A DNA stretch of 64,000 nucleotides from Bacteroides sp. M10 (GCF_014334015.1 NZ_CP060488.1:4670501-4734500), one strand, 5' to 3'. Positions 44,215 to 53,797 are shown, numbered from the stretch's first letter. Numbers and translations: made by a program. The notes: generated by a model not told the origin, from the letters alone.

Positions 44215-44898
44215 ATGAAAACAGTTTTTATTGATTGGAATTTAATCCCATATGCCGAAGCATGGCAACGGCAGACAGAATGGTTTGATGATATTGTCCG
44301 GGCAAAAGTTCAGGGCGGGAGTTATGAAAATCGTGTCGTAATGTGCGAGCATCCCCATGTTTATACATTAGGGCGTAGCGGGAAAGAAAATAATATGCTG
44401 TTGAGTGATGAACAGCTGAAAGCGATTGACGCTACTCTTTATCATATTGATCGGGGAGGGGATATTACTTATCATGGTCCCGGACAACTGGTATGCTATC
44501 CGATACTGAATCTTGAAGAATTTCAGTTAGGATTGAAAGAGTACGTTCATCTGTTGGAAGAAGCGGTGATTCGCGTATGTGCTTCTTATGGCATTGAAGC
44601 CGGACGTTTAGAGAAAGCGACAGGAGTGTGGCTGGAGGGTGATACGCCCCGTGCACGTAAGATTTGTGCTATCGGAGTGAGGAGCAGTCACTTTGTCACT
44701 ATGCACGGACTGGCTTTGAATGTGAATACGGATTTACGTTATTTCAGCTATATCCACCCTTGTGGATTTATAGATAAAGGCGTCACTTCTCTTCGTCAGG
44801 AATTAAAGCACGATGTGCCGATGGACGAAGTGAAGCAACGCCTCGAAGATGAGCTTAGAAAACTATTCCAACTCCCAGCTGCCAGGTGCGGTGCATAA
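44215..44898 (+). CDS. lipB: Octanoyltransferase
   Basis: A 227-aa enzyme moving octanoyl from ACP to lipoyl domains, the first step of protein lipoylation. RGGDITYHGPGQL (80-92), Lys149 in ARKICAIGV and catalytic Cys183 in IHPCG are the family's active-site residues. The length is normal. Its product modifies 2-oxoacid dehydrogenases and the GcvH partner of the gcvP product encoded in this window. Its 3' end overlaps the convergent PorQ-like gene by 44 nt. Confidence 0.96.
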   Translation: MKTVFIDWNLIPYAEAWQRQTEWFDDIVRAKVQGGSYENRVVMCEHPHVYTLGRSGKENNMLLSDEQLKAIDATLYHIDRGGDITYHGPGQLVCYPILNLEEFQLGLKEYVHLLEEAVIRVCASYGIEAGRLEKATGVWLEGDTPRARKICAIGVRSSHFVTMHGLALNVNTDLRYFSYIHPCGFIDKGVTSLRQELKHDVPMDEVKQRLEDELRKLFQLPAARCGA

Positions 44899-45772
44899 AG
44901 CAATCCTTATCAGCCAAAGCATAAGAGAAGTCTGCACGTATCGGCCAGAAGTTGATTCCGCAGCCTAAAGTGCCGTAGTTACCTATTCCTTTGTCTTTGT
45001 CTCCAAAATGGTATCCTGCACGGACAACTCCATATTTCAGGAAGTTATATTCGGCTCCTACACCGGCCTGTAAATGACGGATTTCAGAAGGAAGCAGGTA
45101 ATTGAAGTCGAGCGCAACCTGCAAACGATTTTCTATACTGAATGGCAGGTCGATCGTACCTCCTAAGCCTAATCTGGCGGGTAGCTTCTGTCCATCCAGT
45201 TTTTTGCCTAAGTTGGCAGCTTGGAAACCAATGCTCCAGGAAGCCATTTCATCCAACAGAGCCATGCTGCGATAGTAAGTCGCACCGAAGTCCAGACAAA
45301 CACTATTCTTGGTGTCCGCACCTTCTGCGGCTTTGGCTTGCAGGTATCTGAACGTTAATGACATCGATAGATTCTTGGCTATATTTCTGAAATAGGCAGC
45401 TTCCAGATCCCATATATGCGGACGGTAATCAAAGACTTTGGGATCTTTGAAATGCCGGAAACCTATAGCAAATCCATGTATGCCTTCCCTTCCGATCCGA
45501 TAGAAAAGGGAGGCACTATGTAGCGCATAGTCTTTGTTGATATTAGCGTATGAATAACTCGCACCCATTACTTCCTGTGAGAAAGCGATGGTAGAAGCAT
45601 TATGAAAGATAGCTGTACTACCGTTATCGGTGGTAGCTAATCCTGTACCTGCCATACCTGCCGATTGGGCGTCCGGAGTAAGTTCCAGAAAGTAGGCGTT
45701 TGCCATTTCTTGTGCTCCCAGCAAAGTGGGGAATAAGCACGAGACGAGAAGGAAATGTTTTACTCGTTTCAT
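44855..45772 (-). CDS. PorV/PorQ family outer-membrane beta-barrel protein
   Basis: A 305-aa protein with a signal peptide (about 1-20, ...LLGAQ). The next block, FLELTPDAQSAGMAGTGLATTDNGSTAIFHNAS, is the PorV/PorQ signature. Beta-strand repeats continue to a C-terminal WQLGVGIVF strand. PorV and PorQ belong to the type IX secretion system in other Bacteroidota; no other por or gld gene is present here, so the role is unclear. It comes 2 nt after the esterase-DUF1460 gene and is probably co-transcribed with it. Confidence 0.85.
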   Translation of the reverse strand: MKRVKHFLLVSCLFPTLLGAQEMANAYFLELTPDAQSAGMAGTGLATTDNGSTAIFHNASTIAFSQEVMGASYSYANINKDYALHSASLFYRIGREGIHGFAIGFRHFKDPKVFDYRPHIWDLEAAYFRNIAKNLSMSLTFRYLQAKAAEGADTKNSVCLDFGATYYRSMALLDEMASWSIGFQAANLGKKLDGQKLPARLGLGGTIDLPFSIENRLQVALDFNYLLPSEIRHLQAGVGAEYNFLKYGVVRAGYHFGDKDKGIGNYGTLGCGINFWPIRADFSYALADKDCFMHRTWQLGVGIVF

Positions 45773-45774
45773 AA

Positions 45775-47331
45775 TCAGTTATTTTTAGAGTGAGACATCC
45801 GGACAACACGTATGCCTGTCCACGATTTATTGTTGTTTAGCATGTGATTGAGAGGTTCATCGCTGACAACTACTTTTCCCAATGTAGAAGAAGCGTGTAG
45901 CAGATGCAGTTTTCCAAGTCTATATGCTGCTATTCCCACATGAGCTATATCCAATCCGGACACCTTCGTTGTAATGGCAATAATATCTCCATTCATGATC
46001 CAGGGCAATCCGGCTTCCGGCAGTTCGCTTTTCGGCAGCCAATGTACAACTTTTCCGGAGATTGCTTTTTCATGTTCGGCCATTTGTAGTACATTTTCCG
46101 GCGAATCAGCCATTTTTTTGTATTGCCGGGGGTGAGCGGACATATATGAAAGAGCTAATTTCTTAGTATGTACACTGTTCTTGGCAGTAATATCTGTGAG
46201 GAATCCGTGGCGAACGCCGTTTTCAATCCATTCAGAAGTGTAATGCAACCGGGAAGGATATCCGTTGATGATGCCATCCCGATAGCGTATTTTTTGCAGA
46301 TTGTCAGCAAAGGAAGAACCGAGTGCCTGTGCAAGTGTATATTCTACAAAAGTGAGACAATCTACTGCATCAGTCCGAATCACTAGCGCTTCTTTTTCAT
46401 CTTGGTCTAATGTGTTGGCCACATATTTGGTTCCCAGGTAAGATTTCCCGATTCGTAACATAGGTTCCGAATCTTCCGGGAATACAACGCCATCACGCAA
46501 CCATTTCTCCAATTCTTGTGTCCATTGTTGCTTATATTTAAAATGGTCCTGAAATCCCCAGCCATGTCCTCCGGTAGGATAGACATGGAGAGTGGCCGGA
46601 ACTTTGTTTTTTTGTAAAGCAAGGTAATAGTTTACTCCGTGGTAAGGTGGTACGGAAGGATCGTCGGAGGTAAGAGCTATAAATGCTTGCGGAGTATCGG
46701 GAGTTACTTGCAGTTCGGCAGAGAATTTCTGTATCTGTTCCATCGTGGGATTCTTACCGAGCAATGCCTCTCTTGTATTTCCCCGGGTGACTTGCATCAT
46801 CGTGACCACCGGATAAAGTAATATCTGAAAATCCGGACGTGTTTCCGAATTATAATGAGTGGCGATTGTAGAAGCTAAATGTCCCCCTGCAGAAGCGCCC
46901 ATTATTCCTACCTTATGCGGATTGACATTCCATTCCTTGGCATGCTGCCGTACTATACGAATTGCTTGTTCGGCATCTGATATGGGGACTTCGCAATGTC
47001 CGTTCGGCATCCGGTATTTTAACACAATATAGGTGATACCTTGTCCGCAAAACCAGGGAGCCATATCATACCCTTCTCCATCCATACCAAGTCGACGATA
47101 ACCGCCTCCGGGGCACATGATAATGGCCATTCCATTTGGCTTTTCCGGATGGTAGACCGTCATAGTGGGGTATGTGATATTTGTGACAAAATGAGGGCGT
47201 ACTTCCTGCTCTTCTCCGGTTAATCCACTGGAGTTGGGAGCACCGTCGGGCCACAAAGGTAGCTCAACGGGCTGTTGTGCAAATGTTATTGCAGTTATAA
47301 GCGATACTATGATGGATAATAGTCTCCTCAT
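45775..47331 (-). CDS. Secreted alpha/beta-hydrolase fused to DUF1460 amidase-like domain
   Basis: A 518-aa two-domain protein with a signal peptide (about 1-18). Residues 20-280 are an alpha/beta-hydrolase of the BD-FAE/acetyl-xylan esterase type: oxyanion motif PGGGY (74-78), nucleophile Ser147 in MGASAGG, acid in SDDPSVP (222-228) and His256 in GGHGWGF. Residues 290-515 are a DUF1460 (NlpC/P60-like) domain with Cys325 in DAVDCLTF and its His in DIAHVGI. The frame is continuous across the junction near residue 285. The esterase may remove acetyl groups and the second domain may cleave cell-wall peptides. It ends 2 nt before the PorQ-like gene and starts 6 nt after OPT. Confidence 0.87.
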   Translation of the reverse strand: MRRLLSIIVSLITAITFAQQPVELPLWPDGAPNSSGLTGEEQEVRPHFVTNITYPTMTVYHPEKPNGMAIIMCPGGGYRRLGMDGEGYDMAPWFCGQGITYIVLKYRMPNGHCEVPISDAEQAIRIVRQHAKEWNVNPHKVGIMGASAGGHLASTIATHYNSETRPDFQILLYPVVTMMQVTRGNTREALLGKNPTMEQIQKFSAELQVTPDTPQAFIALTSDDPSVPPYHGVNYYLALQKNKVPATLHVYPTGGHGWGFQDHFKYKQQWTQELEKWLRDGVVFPEDSEPMLRIGKSYLGTKYVANTLDQDEKEALVIRTDAVDCLTFVEYTLAQALGSSFADNLQKIRYRDGIINGYPSRLHYTSEWIENGVRHGFLTDITAKNSVHTKKLALSYMSAHPRQYKKMADSPENVLQMAEHEKAISGKVVHWLPKSELPEAGLPWIMNGDIIAITTKVSGLDIAHVGIAAYRLGKLHLLHASSTLGKVVVSDEPLNHMLNNNKSWTGIRVVRMSHSKNN

Positions 47332-47337
47332 AATTAA

Positions 47338-49326
47338 TTATTTAACTTTCATTGAAGCCTTTATAAAGTAAAGAATCAATAATGCATATGCTCCTAATGC
47401 CAACACTTCAGACCAAGTATTGTTCAACCATGCTTCATTGACCAGATTGATTCCGCCAAAGCGCATTGCAGCACTGATTACTCCCATCAATGCACCTCCG
47501 GCAATGAAACCGGATGCCAACAAGGTTCCTTTTTCCCCTCTTTCCGTATTCAGAGTTGCATCTTTGCTACGGGTTGTCACAAACCAATTAACAGCTCCAC
47601 CCACTACCAACGGTACGTTCAGTTCCAATGGAATAAACATACCCAGTGCGAAAGCTAATGCAGGAATTTTACAAAGAGTCAGAATAATCGCTAAGACAGC
47701 GCCGATGCCATATAACAACCAGGGTGCGCCTACACCACTCATCAACGGTTCGATAACGGCTGCCATTGCATTGGCTTGTGGAGCAGCCAGTGCGCCACTT
47801 GTAAATCCGTATGTCTTATTCAGGATAATCATTACACCGCCTACTGTTGCAGCTGATACGATAGTTCCTAGAAACTTCCAGGTTTCCTGTTTGGCGGGTG
47901 TACTTCCGAGCCAGTACCCAATCTTCAAGTCGGTGATGAAACCTCCTGCCATTGACAGTGCAGTACATACCACGCCACCCATCACCAATGCGGCAACCAT
48001 ACCCGAAGGACCTTTCAGACCGACAGCTACCATTACTACGGAAGCCAAAATCAGTGTCATCAATGTCATTCCTGAAACCGGGTTAGTACCTACAATGGCA
48101 ATAGCATTAGCGGCTACTGTGGTAAACAGGAAAGAGATACCTGCAACTAAAACGATAGCTACCAATGTATGCAACAGATTTCCTTGCATAACGTCGAGGT
48201 AGAAGAATAATACGATTAGTATCAATGTGATGATCGAACCGATAGCGATAATCTTCATTGAAAGATCCCGTTGCGTGCGGATAATGTTTTTCTCCACATT
48301 TCCTTTGCCACCCATCTCTTTAGCAGCCAGTCCGACAGCACTTTTGATGATGCTCCAGGAGCGGATAATACCAATCACACCTGCCATAGCAATACCACCG
48401 ATACCGATGCTCTTGGCATAATATTTGAATATCTCTTCCGGACTCATCATTCCTACGGTAGATGTAACTTCCGGGTTCCAGGCATTCAATACACTGTCGC
48501 CCCAGATAGCGGACATTCCCGGAATGATAATCCACCATACAGCCAATGAACCGGCACAAATGATGGAAGCATATTTCAGTCCGACGATATATCCCAAACC
48601 GAGTACAGCAGCACCGGTATTTACCTTGAATACTAACTTTGCCTTTTCTGCGAGCATTTCTCCGGCACTGCAAACACGGGTGGTGAAGTTTTCGTTCCAC
48701 CATCCGAATGTAGCTACGATGAAGTCATATAATCCACCGATCATACCTGCCATCAATAACGGTTTAGCCTGGCTGCCTCCTTTTTCTCCGGAGATCAGCA
48801 CTTGTGTAGTAGCCGTTGCTTCCGGAAAAGGATATTTTCCATGCATATCACTAACAAAATATTTTCGGAAAGGAATCAGGAACAGGATACCCAATACACC
48901 ACCCAGTAAGGAGCTGATGAATACCTGCATGAAAGTAACCGTCATTTCGGGATATTTGGCTTGAAGAATATAAAGAGCGGGGAGGGTAAAGATCGCTCCG
49001 GCAACAATGACACCGGAACAAGCTCCGATAGACTGGATAATAACATTTTCTCCCAACGCATTTTTTCTTTTTGCGGCTCCGGAAACTCCTACGGCAATGA
49101 TTGCAATCGGAATAGCGGCTTCAAATACCTGTCCGACCTTCAACCCCAGATAGGCAGCGGCGGCTGAAAATAGGATTGCCATGGCAATACCCCATGCAAC
49201 TGACCAGATATTAACTTCCGGATAATTTTTTGAGGGACCCATCAACGGGTTGTACACTTCCCCGGGTTTCAACTCTCTGAACGCATTCTCGGGTAACCCG
49301 GTGAATTTGTCTTCTTCTTGTTTCAT
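47338..49326 (-). CDS. OPT family oligopeptide transporter
   Basis: A 662-aa inner-membrane transporter with about 15-16 TM helices. NIWSVAWGIAMAILFSAAAAYLGLKVGQVFEAAIP is the conserved N-terminal block; a DMHGKYPFPEATATTQVL segment and the KIGYWLGSTPAKQE motif are typical. OPT proteins import peptides or metal chelates by proton symport. A possible -7 box (TTACTTTG, minus strand of 49370-49377) has one mismatch. The neighbouring DUF1460 enzyme suggests cell-wall peptides as cargo (inference). Confidence 0.93.
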   Translation of the reverse strand: MKQEEDKFTGLPENAFRELKPGEVYNPLMGPSKNYPEVNIWSVAWGIAMAILFSAAAAYLGLKVGQVFEAAIPIAIIAVGVSGAAKRKNALGENVIIQSIGACSGVIVAGAIFTLPALYILQAKYPEMTVTFMQVFISSLLGGVLGILFLIPFRKYFVSDMHGKYPFPEATATTQVLISGEKGGSQAKPLLMAGMIGGLYDFIVATFGWWNENFTTRVCSAGEMLAEKAKLVFKVNTGAAVLGLGYIVGLKYASIICAGSLAVWWIIIPGMSAIWGDSVLNAWNPEVTSTVGMMSPEEIFKYYAKSIGIGGIAMAGVIGIIRSWSIIKSAVGLAAKEMGGKGNVEKNIIRTQRDLSMKIIAIGSIITLILIVLFFYLDVMQGNLLHTLVAIVLVAGISFLFTTVAANAIAIVGTNPVSGMTLMTLILASVVMVAVGLKGPSGMVAALVMGGVVCTALSMAGGFITDLKIGYWLGSTPAKQETWKFLGTIVSAATVGGVMIILNKTYGFTSGALAAPQANAMAAVIEPLMSGVGAPWLLYGIGAVLAIILTLCKIPALAFALGMFIPLELNVPLVVGGAVNWFVTTRSKDATLNTERGEKGTLLASGFIAGGALMGVISAAMRFGGINLVNEAWLNNTWSEVLALGAYALLILYFIKASMKVK

Positions 49327-49385
49327 AGTTTTTATAATTTGCTAATGTGTCAATTTACATTTCCGTCCTCAAAGTAAACAAAAAA

Positions 49386-49410
49386 AAAGGAGAACCGAAA
49401 GATTCTCCTT
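49386..49410 (-). terminator. Small hairpin after the DUF1573 gene
   Basis: AAAGGAGAA (49386-49394) pairs with TTCTCCTT (49403-49410). The minus strand then reads TTTTTTTTT, giving a rho-independent terminator. Confidence 0.8.
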
Positions 49411-49431
49411 TATGTAATAGTCTATTTTTTC

Positions 49432-49827
49432 CTACTTTGCATCTTTTGCTGTCATATCGCCCTCGATATACAATCTTACCATCTCTGTTTTGGCATTGGT
49501 ACGCAAGGTGATTGATTTTTTGAAATGTCCCGGATATTTGCCTGTTCCGTTATAAGTCACCTTGATTGTTCCCTTTTTGCCCGGCATGATGGGCTCTTTT
49601 GTATATTCGGGTACTGTACATCCGCATGAGGCTACAGCTTGATGGATTACCAAAGGAGCATCACCGATATTAGTAAAGGTAAATGTGCAACTGACAACCG
49701 GACTATTTTCTGAAAACTTACCGAAATCGTGAGTTGTTTTGTCAAACTTGATATCTGCATTTGTTTGCGCAAATGCAAAACTTACACCCATTACTAACAG
49801 GGTCATTAAAAAAAGTATCTTTTTCAT
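49432..49827 (-). CDS. DUF1573 domain protein, secreted
   Basis: A 131-aa protein with a signal peptide (about 1-20, ...FAFAQ) and one DUF1573 domain: FDKTTHDFGKFSENSPVVSCTFTF, the VASCGCTVPEY Cys pair and GKYPGHFKKSITLRTNA. The fold is immunoglobulin-like and common in Bacteroidetes periplasmic proteins. No enzymatic residues; the function is unknown. It has its own promoter and terminator. Confidence 0.92.
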   Translation of the reverse strand: MKKILFLMTLLVMGVSFAFAQTNADIKFDKTTHDFGKFSENSPVVSCTFTFTNIGDAPLVIHQAVASCGCTVPEYTKEPIMPGKKGTIKVTYNGTGKYPGHFKKSITLRTNAKTEMVRLYIEGDMTAKDAK

Positions 49828-49855
49828 TTTTCCTTCTCTTTTTGATTACAAATGC

Positions 49856-49863
49856 CAAAGATA
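49856..49863 (-). promoter_or_regulatory. -7 promoter box for the DUF1573 gene
   Basis: The minus strand reads TATCTTTG, 28 nt before the ATG at 49827. Confidence 0.6.
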
Positions 49864-49925
49864 ATGCTTTTTCCCCTAAAATATACTTTATAGAGTGCGA
49901 AATAGTATTAAACGGCTCTCTTTTG

Positions 49926-50531
49926 CTATTTTGAGAGTTGGAATCCCAACATCATTCCGTCGTAATTTTCAGCGAGTGAACTAACTGTTTTTAGTGCGGT
50001 ACTGTTGCTTTTGCTACCGATGAAAGCCATCAGTTTCAGTAGCTTGTCCGAGTTGAACAGTAACTCCAGTGAACTGGAGCTGCAATTAACTTTTGCATGT
50101 AGATTCAGCAGTTTCAGGTATTTCAGGTCTACTTGTTTGGTTGAAGCGTTGTAGGAATAAGTTCCTTTCAATGTTTTTTTACCCACTGTGCTGGTGAAAG
50201 TGCTGTCGGCATTGAAGGTGAAGCTCATCTGACCGTCTTTAATACCTATTTTGCTTAATTGCTCGTTCAGTTTGTTTTCAGCCATAGTAGCTGCGGCCGC
50301 TCCTCCTGCTTTCATCAGCAAGTTGTCCGATTCGAATTCTACAGCCGAACCTTTGTAGTTCCATGTTCCGGTCATATCGATAGATTCGGTATTTCCTGTT
50401 ATGGCATTCACTACCTTTGAAATGTTGTCCTTATTTAATAAATCTGACCATGATTGTGCCTGGCTGTTAGTCGCCATTAGCATAAATGCTGCCATAAAGG
50501 CAATTGATAAAAAACTCTTTTTCATTTTCAT
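49926..50531 (-). CDS. DUF4923 family protein, secreted
   Basis: A 201-aa protein with a signal peptide (about 1-25, ...NSQAQ). The mature part reads SWSDLLNKDNISKVVNAITG, then a lipocalin-like beta domain (IDMTGTWNYKGSAVEFES...DGQMSFTFNADSTF...GTYSYNASTKQVDLKYL), as in DUF4923. It probably faces the periplasm or outer membrane; the function is unknown. It starts 7 nt after engB, so it shares that operon. Either of two ATGs two codons apart could be the start. Confidence 0.85.
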   Translation of the reverse strand: MKMKKSFLSIAFMAAFMLMATNSQAQSWSDLLNKDNISKVVNAITGNTESIDMTGTWNYKGSAVEFESDNLLMKAGGAAAATMAENKLNEQLSKIGIKDGQMSFTFNADSTFTSTVGKKTLKGTYSYNASTKQVDLKYLKLLNLHAKVNCSSSSLELLFNSDKLLKLMAFIGSKSNSTALKTVSSLAENYDGMMLGFQLSK

Positions 50532-50538
50532 TCTTTTT

Positions 50539-51144
50539 TCATTTAATATTGAGATCCTTGTTTATGTTTTCGATGTAGTTGAGTATGTCTGTACGCCCCA
50601 TACGGTCTTCCGAGGAAGAAACGAAGTAAGGCGGGAGCTCTTCCCATTGTTTACTCAACTCACGTAAGTAAGCATTGATATTTATTTTTAAACGTCCACC
50701 TTTGAGCTTGTCGGCTTTGGTAAAGATGATAGAGAAGGGAATACCATTCTCGCCCAGCCATTCCATAAACTCCAGGTCTATTTTTTGAGGTTCCAGCCGA
50801 CTGTCTATCAGGACGAAGAGATTGGTCATTTGCTCCCGTTCCAGGATGTAATCTTCGATTATGGTACGTATCTGGTCTTTTCCTTTTTGTCCGCGCCGGG
50901 CATAGCCATATCCCGGAAGGTCGACGAGGTACCAGTTCTTATTGATAAAGAAGTGGTTGATTAACATCGTTTTTCCCGGAGTGGCGGAAGTCATAGCCAG
51001 TCCTTTACGGTTAGTCAGCATATTGATAAGACTTGATTTACCCACATTTGAACGGCCTATAAAGGCATATTCCGGGAAAATTCCGGCCGGGCATTTTCTC
51101 ACGTCCGTATTACTAATCACAAATTCAGCACTTGTTATTTCCAT
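50539..51144 (-). CDS. engB: Ribosome biogenesis GTPase YihA/EngB
   Basis: A 201-aa TRAFAC GTPase needed for 50S assembly in other bacteria (ysxC in Bacillus). G1 is GRSNVGKSS (30-38), G2 TPGKT, G3 DLPGYGYA, G4 TKADK and G5 SSSED. The length is normal. It lies 7 nt after the SSS symporter gene and before DUF4923. Confidence 0.96.
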   Translation of the reverse strand: MEITSAEFVISNTDVRKCPAGIFPEYAFIGRSNVGKSSLINMLTNRKGLAMTSATPGKTMLINHFFINKNWYLVDLPGYGYARRGQKGKDQIRTIIEDYILEREQMTNLFVLIDSRLEPQKIDLEFMEWLGENGIPFSIIFTKADKLKGGRLKININAYLRELSKQWEELPPYFVSSSEDRMGRTDILNYIENINKDLNIK

Positions 51145-51151
51145 CTTCTTG

Positions 51152-52603
51152 TCATTTATTTCTTTGTAGCTCCTTTTTAGACATCAACATTAAGCCCGCA
51201 AAGGTAAGCGTTCCATTTAACATTAGCAATTCATAGCCGAATTTATATCCGGTTTCTTTTCCAATCCACCAGTCGGCAAGATAACAGAGTAGTGGTGATA
51301 GGATGGCTATCAGAGGGACCCACCGGTCATTTGTTTGTCTTCGGGTAAAGAGCCCGAAAGCGAACATTCCGAGTAGGGGACCATACGTGTAGGAGGCGAT
51401 GATATATATGGCGTCAATTACGCTTTTGTTGTTGAGCATTTCTACCAGGCAAATGAAAAATGCCAATAAGATTGATAGCAGTAAATGTACCTTATTCCTT
51501 TTGCGACGCGCTACCTCTTCTGTGTCTTTTTCGGTATTCAGCAGGTCTACACATACGCTGGTTGTCATTGCAGTCAGAGCGGAATCCGAGTTGCTGAAAG
51601 CTGCTGCGATAATACCGATTGTAAAGAGTATCAATACGGATTGTCCCAGATAACCTTGCGCTGCAAACATGGGTAGTATATCATCATTCATAGCCGGTAG
51701 TTCGAGCTGCATTTGTCCCGCTAGCGTTATCAATAGAATTCCCAGGCATAGAAAAAGAAAATTTAATGGAATGAACGAGAAGCCGTAGCAATACATATTT
51801 TTTTGTGCTTCCCGGAGGTTCCGACAGGAAAGGTTCTTTTGCATCATATCCTGATCCAGTCCGGTCATCACGATAACGATGAAGATACCGCTGAAGAACT
51901 GTTTGAAGAAGTTTTGCCGCGATACCCAGTCGTCAAATACAAAAATACGGCTATGTTCACTACTTTGGATTGTTTGGACAATACCGCTGAAATCAAGGTC
52001 TAATCTTTGGATCGTAAAATAGATGATAAAGATCAGGGCGGCAATCAGGCAAAATGTTTGTAAGGTATCTGTCCACACGATGGTCTTTATCCCGCTTTTA
52101 TGAGTATAGATCCATACCAGTGTGACAGAGCCGACAGCAATCAGCCAAAAGGGGATGTGCATTTCCTGAAATACATAAGTATGTAGAATGAGGCAGACCA
52201 GATAAAGTTTGGCTGCGGTTCCGAGCATGCGTGACAGTAGAAAGAAAAAAGAACTTGTGCGATAAGCACGCAATCCGATACGGGTGCCGATATACCCGTA
52301 GATACTTGTCAGATTTAGCTTATAATATAGAGGAAGTAAGACGTGAGCCACAACCATGTATCCGAAAAAAAATCCGAGTACCGTTTGCATGTAAGTCATA
52401 TCCATTCCGCGCACCATTCCCGGTACAGAAACAAAAGTGACTCCGGAGATAGAGGCGCCAATCATTCCGAAAGAGACTATATACCAAGGTGATTGGTTCT
52501 CTCCCTTAAAGAACGCTGCATTCGATCCGCCCTTGCGTCCGGTGATACGGGCTATTAGTAGTAATACCGCAAAGTAGCAAATAATAGTGACAAGTATCAT
52601 CAT
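51152..52603 (-). CDS. Sodium:solute symporter (SSS family)
   Basis: A 483-aa transporter of about 13 TM helices. [24 protein letters not shown] is the conserved TM2 region of the SSS family; [12 protein letters not shown] and [15 protein letters not shown] are later conserved blocks. The start is one of two adjacent ATGs at 52603/52600; the frame stays open to 52750 but that part covers the promoter and the recR leader. Substrate unknown. First gene of an SSS-engB-DUF4923 operon. Confidence 0.9.
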   Translation of the reverse strand: MMILVTIICYFAVLLLIARITGRKGGSNAAFFKGENQSPWYIVSFGMIGASISGVTFVSVPGMVRGMDMTYMQTVLGFFFGYMVVAHVLLPLYYKLNLTSIYGYIGTRIGLRAYRTSSFFFLLSRMLGTAAKLYLVCLILHTYVFQEMHIPFWLIAVGSVTLVWIYTHKSGIKTIVWTDTLQTFCLIAALIFIIYFTIQRLDLDFSGIVQTIQSSEHSRIFVFDDWVSRQNFFKQFFSGIFIVIVMTGLDQDMMQKNLSCRNLREAQKNMYCYGFSFIPLNFLFLCLGILLITLAGQMQLELPAMNDDILPMFAAQGYLGQSVLILFTIGIIAAAFSNSDSALTAMTTSVCVDLLNTEKDTEEVARRKRNKVHLLLSILLAFFICLVEMLNNKSVIDAIYIIASYTYGPLLGMFAFGLFTRRQTNDRWVPLIAILSPLLCYLADWWIGKETGYKFGYELLMLNGTLTFAGLMLMSKKELQRNK

Positions 52604-52611
52604 AACAGATG

Positions 52612-52619
52612 CAAAGGTA
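52612..52619 (-). promoter_or_regulatory. -7 promoter box for the SSS-engB operon
   Basis: The minus strand reads TACCTTTG, 8 nt before the ATG at 52603; a very short leader is predicted. It lies within 35 bp of the divergent recR box. Confidence 0.6.
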
Positions 52620-52652
52620 GCAATTTTTGTAGGTATTAAAAACAATAATCTG

Positions 52653-52660
52653 TATCTTTG
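52653..52660 (+). promoter_or_regulatory. -7 promoter box for recR
   Basis: TATCTTTG lies 34 nt before the recR ATG at 52695. It is divergent from the SSS promoter. Confidence 0.65.
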
Positions 52661-52694
52661 CAAGGTTTTATCGATAGAACAGCAATTATTATCT

Positions 52695-53312
52695 ATGAAC
52701 CAACAATATCCTTCTATACTGCTTGAAAAGGCAGTCGGCGAATTTTCCAAACTTCCGGGTATCGGGCGTAAGACAGCTATGAGGCTTGTACTGCATCTGC
52801 TCCGTCAGGATACGGCTACTGTGGAAGCTTTCGGGAATTCTATCATTACTTTGAAACGTGAGGTGAAGTATTGCAAAGTGTGTCATAATATATCCGATAC
52901 TGAAACTTGCCAGATCTGTGCTAATTCGCAACGGGATGCTTCCACTGTTTGTGTAGTGGAAAATATTCGTGACGTAATGGCAGTGGAAGCAACACAGCAG
53001 TACCGCGGACTTTATCATGTCTTAGGAGGAGTCATTTCTCCAATGGACGGAGTCGGACCGAGTGACCTTCAGATTGAAAGTCTGGTGCAGCGGGTGGCTG
53101 AAGGTGGAATTAAAGAGGTCATTCTGGCTTTAAGCACCACGATGGAGGGTGATACTACCAATTTCTATATCTATCGCAAGTTAGATAAGCTGGGCGTGAA
53201 ACTTAGTGTCATAGCCCGTGGTATATCAGTTGGCGATGAACTTGAATATGCCGATGAAGTAACTTTGGGACGCAGCATTGTAAACCGGACACTTTTTACC
53301 GGAACAGTATAA
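52695..53312 (+). CDS. recR: Recombination mediator protein RecR
   Basis: A 205-aa DNA repair protein that works with RecO in loading RecA at gaps. [20 protein letters not shown] is the helix-hairpin-helix; four zinc Cys (60, 63, 72, 75) are in CKVC...CQIC; a TOPRIM domain ([14 protein letters not shown]) and the Walker-like C-terminal region follow. ATG 52695 is the conserved start; an earlier in-frame ATG at 52587 would lie within the SSS coding region. It is followed 26 nt later by the membrane protein and GNAT genes. Confidence 0.96.
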   Translation: MNQQYPSILLEKAVGEFSKLPGIGRKTAMRLVLHLLRQDTATVEAFGNSIITLKREVKYCKVCHNISDTETCQICANSQRDASTVCVVENIRDVMAVEATQQYRGLYHVLGGVISPMDGVGPSDLQIESLVQRVAEGGIKEVILALSTTMEGDTTNFYIYRKLDKLGVKLSVIARGISVGDELEYADEVTLGRSIVNRTLFTGTV

Positions 53313-53338
53313 TCATTATTAATTATTTAAGAACGAAC

Positions 53339-53797
53339 ATGGAAGAACAGATAAAACGAGCTGTTAGAAATTTGAATATTAGTTATGTTTTCTTTTGGGT
53401 GCTCCCGGCTTTTTTGCTTGGGGCAGGAGAGTTTGAACTCTTTCCCGTAGGAGGTTTGGTAGATAATGCACAAGCTATCTACTATTTTGAGACAATCGGC
53501 ATTTTGCTTACAGCTTTGTGTGTACCTCTTTCTCTCAAATTGTTTAGCCTGGTGCTTAAAAAGAAGATAGATCATATGACCATCACGCTTGCTTTGAAGC
53601 GATATGTGCAATGGAACATTGTTCGTTTGGGAGTGCTTGAAGTAGCTATTGTAGTGAATCTTTTGTGTTACTATCTGACATTAAGCAGTACGGGTAATCT
53701 TTGTATGCTGATCGGTCTGACGGCATCACTTTTCTGTCTTCCCAGTGAGAAAAGATTACGTAATGAGCTTCACATAGCAAAAGACGAGAAACTATGA
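53339..53797 (+). CDS. Small membrane protein, unknown function
   Basis: A 152-aa protein with four hydrophobic stretches (about residues 14-30, 42-66, 98-117 and 120-136), so a four-helix membrane protein is likely. The N-terminus is short and charged (MEEQIKRAVRNLN). I recognise no named family. It is placed between recR and a GNAT gene, and overlaps the latter by 4 nt (ATGA). Membership of one operon is therefore likely, but no role can be given. Confidence 0.8.
   Translation: MEEQIKRAVRNLNISYVFFWVLPAFLLGAGEFELFPVGGLVDNAQAIYYFETIGILLTALCVPLSLKLFSLVLKKKIDHMTITLALKRYVQWNIVRLGVLEVAIVVNLLCYYLTLSSTGNLCMLIGLTASLFCLPSEKRLRNELHIAKDEKL

Noticed and set aside
52604..52750. Upstream extension of the SSS symporter frame
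   Set aside because: It covers its own -7 box and the recR leader, and lacks family similarity before [11 protein letters not shown].
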